Part shown: one piece after another, positions 57,900 to 64,000 of the stretch | How positions within the stretch are numbered: position 1 is the first letter of the stretch | Layout of the letters: each line of letters starts with the position of its first letter | Origin: Microstegium vimineum | Taxonomy: Eukaryota; Streptophyta; Magnoliopsida; Poales; Poaceae | Direction of reading: 5' to 3' | DNA length: 64,000 nucleotides | Assembly: GCA_022036555.1 (NCBI GenBank) | Contig: CM039122.1 | Location: 50,799,072-50,863,071, forward strand | Translations under genes and position numbers: made by a program | Notes under the pieces: model-generated | The model's input: only the letters and a program-made list of their open reading frames with translations | Told to the model about the DNA's origin: nothing | Databases searched by the model: none

Positions 57900-59919
57900 C
57901 AGAAAACCTTAAATCTGGTGCGCGAGGATTGAAGGCTCCCCCACGTTCGTTCGTTTCCTCCGGCGCCATGATGAGACTTTGCGTACTCCGTACACGCGCG
58001 AATGTGCTGTGTGTTTCGACGTGTCGGAACAAACCGTTGCGGACATGGGGTGGTGTGTTGGGAGGTGGACACGATGGATCTGTCTGTATCGAACAGTTAC
58101 CCCCGGTAGTGGTGCTCTCTATGGATTCTGTGTAGTGGCACGTTCTTTTTCCGTGTCCTTGGACACGTATCGATCTTCAATTTTCCATTTTCTAGTGTAT
58201 AAGCCAGGCGATCCGATCCGTTTTCATCACGAATTGTAAATAAATTTTGTGATGGCACGCGCGTGGCTGCAGTGTTGTAGCAATCGATGGCCATACGCAG
58301 CAGCACAGCGTGGACGCCCACTCCGCCGCACGTGGACGCGGCCGCGGCCGCGGCCGCGCGAGATGGCAGCAGGGAGACGCCCGGGGACCACGGAGCCGTG
58401 TGCCCCCGTGCGCGCCGTGGCGAATCATGGGCGAGTCGCCGCCCGCCCGCCCGCTTTTTCTTTTCTTTTTCCCCTACCGTTCCAGGCTTCCAGTTCCAGT
58501 TGCGTGCCACGTTTTGAGATGGAATAATAGTAGGTGCTCTGAGCCGCTGGTGTTGCATGAGCACGCGTGTCTCGTCTCCTGTGGCGCGTAGCGACGGGGC
58601 CTCTGGACACACACTCGACGACGACGACGACGACGACGACCCCCGCGCGAGAGAGGACGCGGGTGCGTTCAAAGCAGAGGCCGGGCGGCGACCTCATCAC
58701 GGTCAGCTGATCGGCGACTGGGTACGCGCAGGGAACGTCGTTGCCGCGGAGTACATGCCGCCGGAGTCATAAAGAAAGGTATAACTATAGTGCCATAGTG
58801 GTATATTATTACTACGTGGCAGTTTAGAACTAAGCGTCAGGTCATCACGAGATGCGTCGCGTGGAAACTGACACAGGTTCTTCTCGCTGCCACTCTGCCA
58901 GCTGAGAGATTAAGAAAAGACACCGATGGATCGGGTGCCGTTTCTCGCTAATACAATACGCAACGCAACGCAACGCAACGCAGGGGTTGCGTATGAATCT
59001 GACGCAGTGGAATTGGAAAAAAGCACGCGCGCACGACCTTTTTTGACCGAGAAATTAAAGGTACGTATCGTCGTTCGTTGGTCTCGAGGGCTCAAAGGTG
59101 GGTGAGTCGGACTGACGGGTCAGTCATACTCGACCGTATACATGCTGCATGCATGAGCCGCTGGTGACGACAACACGGATCGAGCTAGCCATCGATCGCG
59201 AGATGGATAGGAATATACACAAAGGAGATGGAAACGGAATGGTACGTGCCTTTGCCCAAAGTCAAATACGCTCAAAACACATGCAAAGGCGAAAGGAGCG
59301 ATACGAATACGACGGCAATTGGCTTCAAACTTTGTGAAACTTCAATCGTGACTAAAAGTTTCTATGCACGACCGCTTCGCCATTTGAAGAAGCCTGGCCG
59401 GGTGCAGTACTGCGGTGCGCCGGTGCGCATGCAACCGAGCGCGCGGTGACCAGCGGTAGGGGTTGACAGTCACTTGACACTGATCATCAGGGCATAAAAA
59501 CGTCGTTCCGCTCTGACGGTCGTCGCGGCTTCCCCAGGTGCTCTCTCGTCCTGGTCGCCCAACAGGCAAACCATATGTCCCCGGGATCGAGATTCTCTCC
59601 ACGCCATACTATACTACTACACACATTATTACAGTACGCCCTGTGTGGGTTTGACCTCGGCAAACACGGAGCAATCAGAGATACGTGCATCAGCCAGCGC
59701 AGGGGTGCTGTCAGTGTAATCCGATGTTAGCGAATTGTACGACAGAACGACGACGGAGAGTCAAAGCACGGCTCGCCACATCAAAGGAAAGTTCAGGGAT
59801 ATAAATTGAAATAGAAATATTTTAAAAATATATAATATAAATAAGGGAAATTTTACTTGACGTGATAAATGTCTGGTGATGCACGTTTAAGTGCTGGGTT
59901 TCCAAGTGTGTGTCGTTTA
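57900..59919. other. Intergenic with several simple repeats
   Basis: Simple repeats are (GCGGCC)n at 58337-58358, (GAC)n at 58615-58640 and (CAACG)n at 58961-58982. No gene is supported; long open frames in 58.1-58.7 kb overlap on several frames and reflect GC content. Confidence 0.45.
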
Positions 59920-59927
59920 TATATATA

Positions 59928-60636
59928 TAGGGACGAAAACGGTCGATAGAAGGCTAAATCACTTTCATTTTCATATTTTTTCTCGAAAACGAAATAGTAT
60001 GATATTGTCGGAAACGAATACGACATCGGTATTTCGGTAATTTCGAAAACGATATAGTGGATCGAAAAACACAACGATAACGGTCGAAATCGACGAGAAC
60101 GATATCATAAAAACGATAAACACGTCAAACCGCCTGAGAAGAGCCAATACGTCATATAACTTGGTATATCTCACATGAAAATAACAAACAAAACCATAAT
60201 TAACTAGACCATAAGCTAAATCATATATTTCGCACCAATCTTAATCTCAAACAGTGATAAACCACACAAGAACAGACAGATAAACATTAAAGTAGTTGAC
60301 TTGACAAATCATAGTGATAAAAACATGAATTGCTAGAGTCTCTTCTCCGATACATCCAAAGTATGCATTGTATAGTCTATAATTCAATTAGGATTCAAGG
60401 CCTTTAAATTGAATTGAGAATTACCATCGGTAAATTACCGGTTACATACGGGAATCTTCGAAATCGATCGGAAGGGAGCAAAATCGTTTCCACTTTCGTT
60501 TCCGTTTATTTTTACCATTATCATTTTCGTTTTTTTTTCGATTACCGCAACCGTTTTCGTTTAGGACTGAAAATCGGAAAAAAACTCGGAAACGATTGTC
60601 GAAAATCGGAGATTATCATTTTCGCTTTCATCCCTA
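59928..60636. mobile_element. Ds-like element (Ac/Ds hAT family)
   Basis: The right end TTTCATCCCTA is identical to the 11-bp terminal repeat of maize Ac/Ds. The left end TAGGGACGAAA differs from it at one inner position. Target copies TATATATA (59920-59927) and TATATATG (60637-60644) match at 7 of 8 bases. Both flanks are full of AAAACG / CGTTTT units, like the AAACGG sites bound by the Ac transposase. Length 709 bp with no ORF for a transposase, so it needs one in trans. Confidence 0.9.
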
Positions 60637-60758
60637 TATATATGTTAAGCAAAAGTGGTTTTTTTCCATAAACATGTATGAAAAATCTACACGTTGGAAG
60701 CTAGCTTATATGATGGAAAGATGATCTATCTTTTTCCTTAATTAAACCATGATCAATC

Positions 60759-60767
60759 CTATATAAG
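60759..60767 (+). promoter_or_regulatory. Isolated TATA-like box
   Basis: CTATATAAG stands before a purine-rich stretch and a C/A-rich leader-like region, but no coding region follows within the next 400 bp. It may be a relic promoter. Confidence 0.3.
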
Positions 60768-61230
60768 AAGGAGGACCCCTCACGTACAAGGGAGACGGAC
60801 TAAACCTCTGCCAAATTCACGCACGCAGCGCCCTCACGCGCACGCAGCACCAGGGAGGAGAAAACACATCGCAGCGCTAGCAACTCACGCACGCTTACGC
60901 ATCCATCTCCAGACTCCAGTACTGTCCATCTCCAAAAGCACGCCGCCTGGCCCTCTTCCTAAGATGGACATGAGATCGACTTGTGATTGTGATGGAGACT
61001 TGGAGAGCCCCTGCTTGGAGCTCTGCTGCAGGGCGGCGTGGGAAAGTTTCCCAAGGAAGGGGATCGGGGCATCTAGAGGACATTAACAAGCGGATTGGGT
61101 TTGGGCTGGGCAGGACCGGAAGGGCCAAGCGGGAACCAAATACATAAAAAAACTAAAAAATATTTAATTACTTTAGATAGACTGCTTTGAGATACGTGCA
61201 ATTTTAGAAAGAGGAGTACCGGAGCAGTTC

Positions 61231-61464
61231 ACTAATGTTGATAATCGAGCAGTTGGCGCAATGTCACCCTTGCCGCGCAAGGCCGTTTGCGAACAATTGG
61301 CTCCTTCGATCTACCAATGTGTCGAGTTTGACAACTTGACGACTTCAGAACCCTCGCCGCGCGAGGTCGTTGTCAAGTTACTAGTGTTGATAATAGAGCA
61401 ATTGGCGCAACGTCACCCTTGCCGCGGAAGGCCGTTGGCGAGCAATTGACTCCTTCGATTTACT
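61231..61464. repeat. Direct repeat, two copies of about 84 bp, period 149
   Basis: 61231-61314 and 61380-61463 share ATGTTGATAAT / GTGTTGATAAT, GGCGCAA, GTCACCCTTGCCGCG, AAGGCCGTT and CTCCTTCGAT. The inner spacer carries a related CCTCGCCGCGCGAGG inverted block. Origin unknown. Confidence 0.8.
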
Positions 61465-62795
61465 CGTAATGCTCAAAGCGAGACACGTGATACAGGAAAC
61501 CTCCGCTTGTCACCGTCATTGTTGTGATTGCCGTAATGTCGAGAACGGGACACATGAGATGGGAAACTCCCGCTCATCGTCGTCGTCGTCGTCGTTGTGA
61601 TGTGAAAAAAACGAGATGCATGAGACGAGAACCTCTCATCCTATTATTAAAAGCATCGACGCCGAGAGGCTGCCCGTTTGATCTCATGAGCAAGCATCGT
61701 TCAAGTACTACTTATACCACTAATTGTTGTGGATTCCCTATGGCGGATAACTTATTTACTACACGTCAAGTGCCGACGAGGCTAGACAAAACTTTGGCTA
61801 TATGCCAATGAGGCGAGGTTATTCCATTGACATGTCTTAATTAATGTGATCGGGTACATTGTTGCTGGACACCCACAAGGCAAAAGCAATTCTCACATGT
61901 ACGTGTTAATGAAGGCTGACGTATATGACTAGGTACCGACGAGGCGAAAGTCATCCCCTTCACTATCATCTTACTTTGACATGACAATGGCAATGCGTGA
62001 CCGAGCTTCGGCGACATAAAACCAACTATATTGTTAGTGTGTGGTTGTGCGCTTAATCGGAGGTTTTCCGCAAGCTCGTCTTGCGGATATAATTAACCGG
62101 ACGCGCCCAATAGACCTCAGGAATCGGCGAATTACATAATTTTCTACAAGTCAAACATCTCCTTAAGCATGACGCTGAAGACGGAAGAAGACATTTTTCG
62201 TTGATAATGTATTTTGTATATTCAAGAAAGAATTAATAAAATATATGATTCCCGAATGTGTGGATATGTCTCTTTGCATCTATATATTTTATTTACATGT
62301 CTTGGTTTTGTTTTCACTAAACAACACTGTTGCCAGAGAAGCCTAGGAGCAGAGACAAACATTACACATTGTCACCAACAGGAAACCTATTATCTTGAGG
62401 AAATTATTTTCTTAGCTCTAGAAAATATGTTGCTTAGTTTCTTGGCCTTTTTTTCTTGAACTTGCTTATATTTGTCCCTAAAATAATTTTTTCTATGGTT
62501 TCTTGACCCTTGCGTTAGTTTGATGGACTAACAATGTTAAATTATACGCAAAATGACTCTTTTACTCCTAACTACGAAAGCAACAGTTTAATAACCTATA
62601 GATGCGTTGTAAATGTTTTTCAATACAATATTTTTTTGAAGCATGGAATCATTAATATATATCTACCTTTTTTTTTGAGAAAGCAATATTTTTTGAGAAA
62701 AAAGTCCAAAAAACTAAGCAACACTTTTTTTAGAGCCAAGAAAATATTTTTTCTCATCTTATATCTAGCTTTTTTTAGCAGATCATCTTATATCT
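61465..62795. other. Intergenic, no gene seen
   Basis: A (CGT)n run is present at about 61579-61596. The remainder has no recognised gene or terminal repeats. Confidence 0.4.
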
Positions 62796-62803
62796 AGCTA
62801 CTA

Positions 62804-63031
62804 CTCTCTCCATTCCAAATTTTATTTCGTTTAACTTTTTTTAACCTCAAGTTTGACCACTCGTCTTATTTATTTTTTTTACAAATATTATTTTTATTAT
62901 GGTTTGCTTATTTAATAAATGTTATACAAAAATAACTTAAATTTGACTATGTTTGTATATTTTTTTAATAAGACGAGTGATCAAATTTGGAGTAAAAAAA
63001 TCAAATAAATTATAATTTAAAATAGAGATAG
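62804..63031. mobile_element. Stowaway MITE, older copy
   Basis: TA lies at 62802-62803 and 63032-63033, with ends CTCTCTCCATTCC and (inverse) CTATCTCTATTTTAAATT. It shares ACTCGTCTTATT and GATCAAATTTGGAGT blocks with the element at 1949-2182, so both belong to one family. Confidence 0.82.
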
Positions 63032-63658
63032 TAGTATATAGTCTATGTACATGCCAAGAAAGAGACGGGCCTCCCCCTGCTTGGCGAAAAAGCGTTGTCG
63101 CATGCCCATGTATCACCGGGGTTATCCTGTCCGTTCCCAGAAGCACGAATCTTAAAGGTCTCCTCTAGTCGACTACTCCTACAAGCTAGCGCCGCCGCCG
63201 CCCGAGATGCAAACGGAGTCACGGCCCACGATTGCAAACGGCCCGATAAACCCCTCTCGGCTGCCTCTGCCTGAGCCACGGGCTGGGCTGTCCAGTGTGG
63301 CAGTGTCTAGTAGTCTACTCCGACGCACAGGCGCACAACGTGGGGTGGGGCCGTGGGGCGCTCAACGCCCAGCGAGCTCCTGTCCGCACGGCGGCGGCGC
63401 AGGCGCCGTGGATCTCCTTCGGCCGCTCAAGGTGACTATCTGACTGCTTTGAATGTGAGGTGAGCGCGCACCTCCGTAGCGGCGTCGCTCCTACGCGATC
63501 CGCGCGTAGGCCAGGCGTTTGCGTGAATACCTCTTGGGCAGTAGGCGCTGCCGCACTAGGAGTGGCGATGGTATGATCGGTGAGCGCCATCCATTTAATT
63601 AACTGTTCAGTTGCTTAGTAGAAATGTCTTCGCTGCAAGGTGGTATTACATGAAGAGT

Positions 63659-63905
63659 CCAGCTGATCTTGCCGTGCGGTGAAGATGAAGGTCTTAGACG
63701 CTCTCCCTCTGGACTCTGGTGGGGTGATCTTGCAAACTTTGTACTACATATGTACTGGTTCGCATCTTAGGATTCGCACGGAGTGGACAAGACTACAACA
63801 GCATTGCTTCGTTCCAGCTGATCTTGCCGTGCATGAAGATGAAGTTCTTAGACGCTCTCCCTCTAGACTCTAGTGGTGGTGGGGTGATCTTCCAAACTTT
63901 GTACC
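63659..63905. repeat. Direct repeat, two copies of about 88 bp, period 155
   Basis: CCAGCTGATCTTGCCGTGC through ACTTTGTAC occurs at 63659-63745 and 63814-63905 with small differences (one GTG insertion, several substitutions). Confidence 0.88.
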
Positions 63906-63906
63906 A

Positions 63907-64000
63907 CTCCCTCCATCCCAAATTGTAAGTCATTCCAAGAATCTTGAAGAGTCAAAGTTTCTCAAGTTTGACCAAACTTATATAACAATATAATAATATT
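63907..64000. mobile_element. Stowaway-like MITE, cut by window end
   Basis: The left end CTCCCTCCATCCCAAATTGT starts right after the second copy of the 155-bp-period repeat. The right end is outside the window. Confidence 0.65.

Noticed and set aside
58097..58700. Long frames on both strands around 58.1-58.7 kb
   Set aside because: They cross simple repeats (GCGGCC and GAC) and overlap one another; no domain is seen.

Overview
This is nuclear DNA from a grass. The evidence is a dense set of grass-type MITEs (Tourist/PIF-Harbinger with TAA or TTA target duplications, Stowaway elements starting CTCCCTCC), a Sirevirus-type Copia retrotransposon with initiator-Met-tRNA primer site, a CACTA-like element with GC-rich subterminal hairpins, and four plant genes whose exons can be assembled by eye. 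A panicoid or andropogonoid grass (sorghum, sugarcane, Miscanthus or similar) is the best guess; the species cannot be fixed from the sequence alone.

Layout. 1-3.6 kb: MITEs, several nested. 3.7-8.2 kb: a complete tubby-like F-box gene (+). 8.6-9.45 kb: two MITEs. 9509-24491: one nearly 15-kb Sirevirus-like Copia element, flanked by the 5-bp duplication GTACT, with gag, pol and an extra downstream ORF. Its gag zinc knuckle is split by a 3.2-kb LTR-like insertion that has its own 5-bp duplication (ACTTC). 24.5-26.2 kb: two MITE copies forming a large inverted repeat, then a degenerate tandem array. 26.27-29.5 kb: a five-exon universal stress protein gene (+). 30.2-31.9 kb: a five-exon bHLH transcription factor gene (-), convergent with it. 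32.5-35.6 kb: MITEs. 35.6-40.2 kb: a CACTA-like composite carrying two broken minus-strand genes, one unrecognised and one GRF-type zinc finger/membrane gene. 40.5-42.7 and 44.6-45.4 kb: decayed LINE fragments. 45.6-46.1 kb: a hAT element with a perfect 8-bp duplication. 49.2-54.9 kb: a PUB5-like U-box/armadillo E3 ligase gene (-). 55-64 kb: MITEs, a Ds-like element with Ac-type ends, simple repeats and unexplained direct repeats.

The four host genes are not an operon and show no common pathway: substrate-adaptor-type F-box/tubby protein, ATP-binding stress protein, bHLH regulator, ubiquitin ligase. The tubby-like and USP genes read through intact once spliced. The bHLH and U-box genes each carry one single-base indel in an otherwise well-kept reading frame, and the young retrotransposon carries several more; this pattern matters for deciding whether they are real mutations or consensus errors.

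The most unusual signal is a GC-rich palindromic motif (core CCGGCAGTGCCGG and variants) that recurs in both LTRs of the Sirevirus-like element and again in each linker between its coding modules. Multiple polypurine tracts, stop codons immediately before the protease domain, and an extra ORF whose only premature stops are TAG complete the picture of that element.
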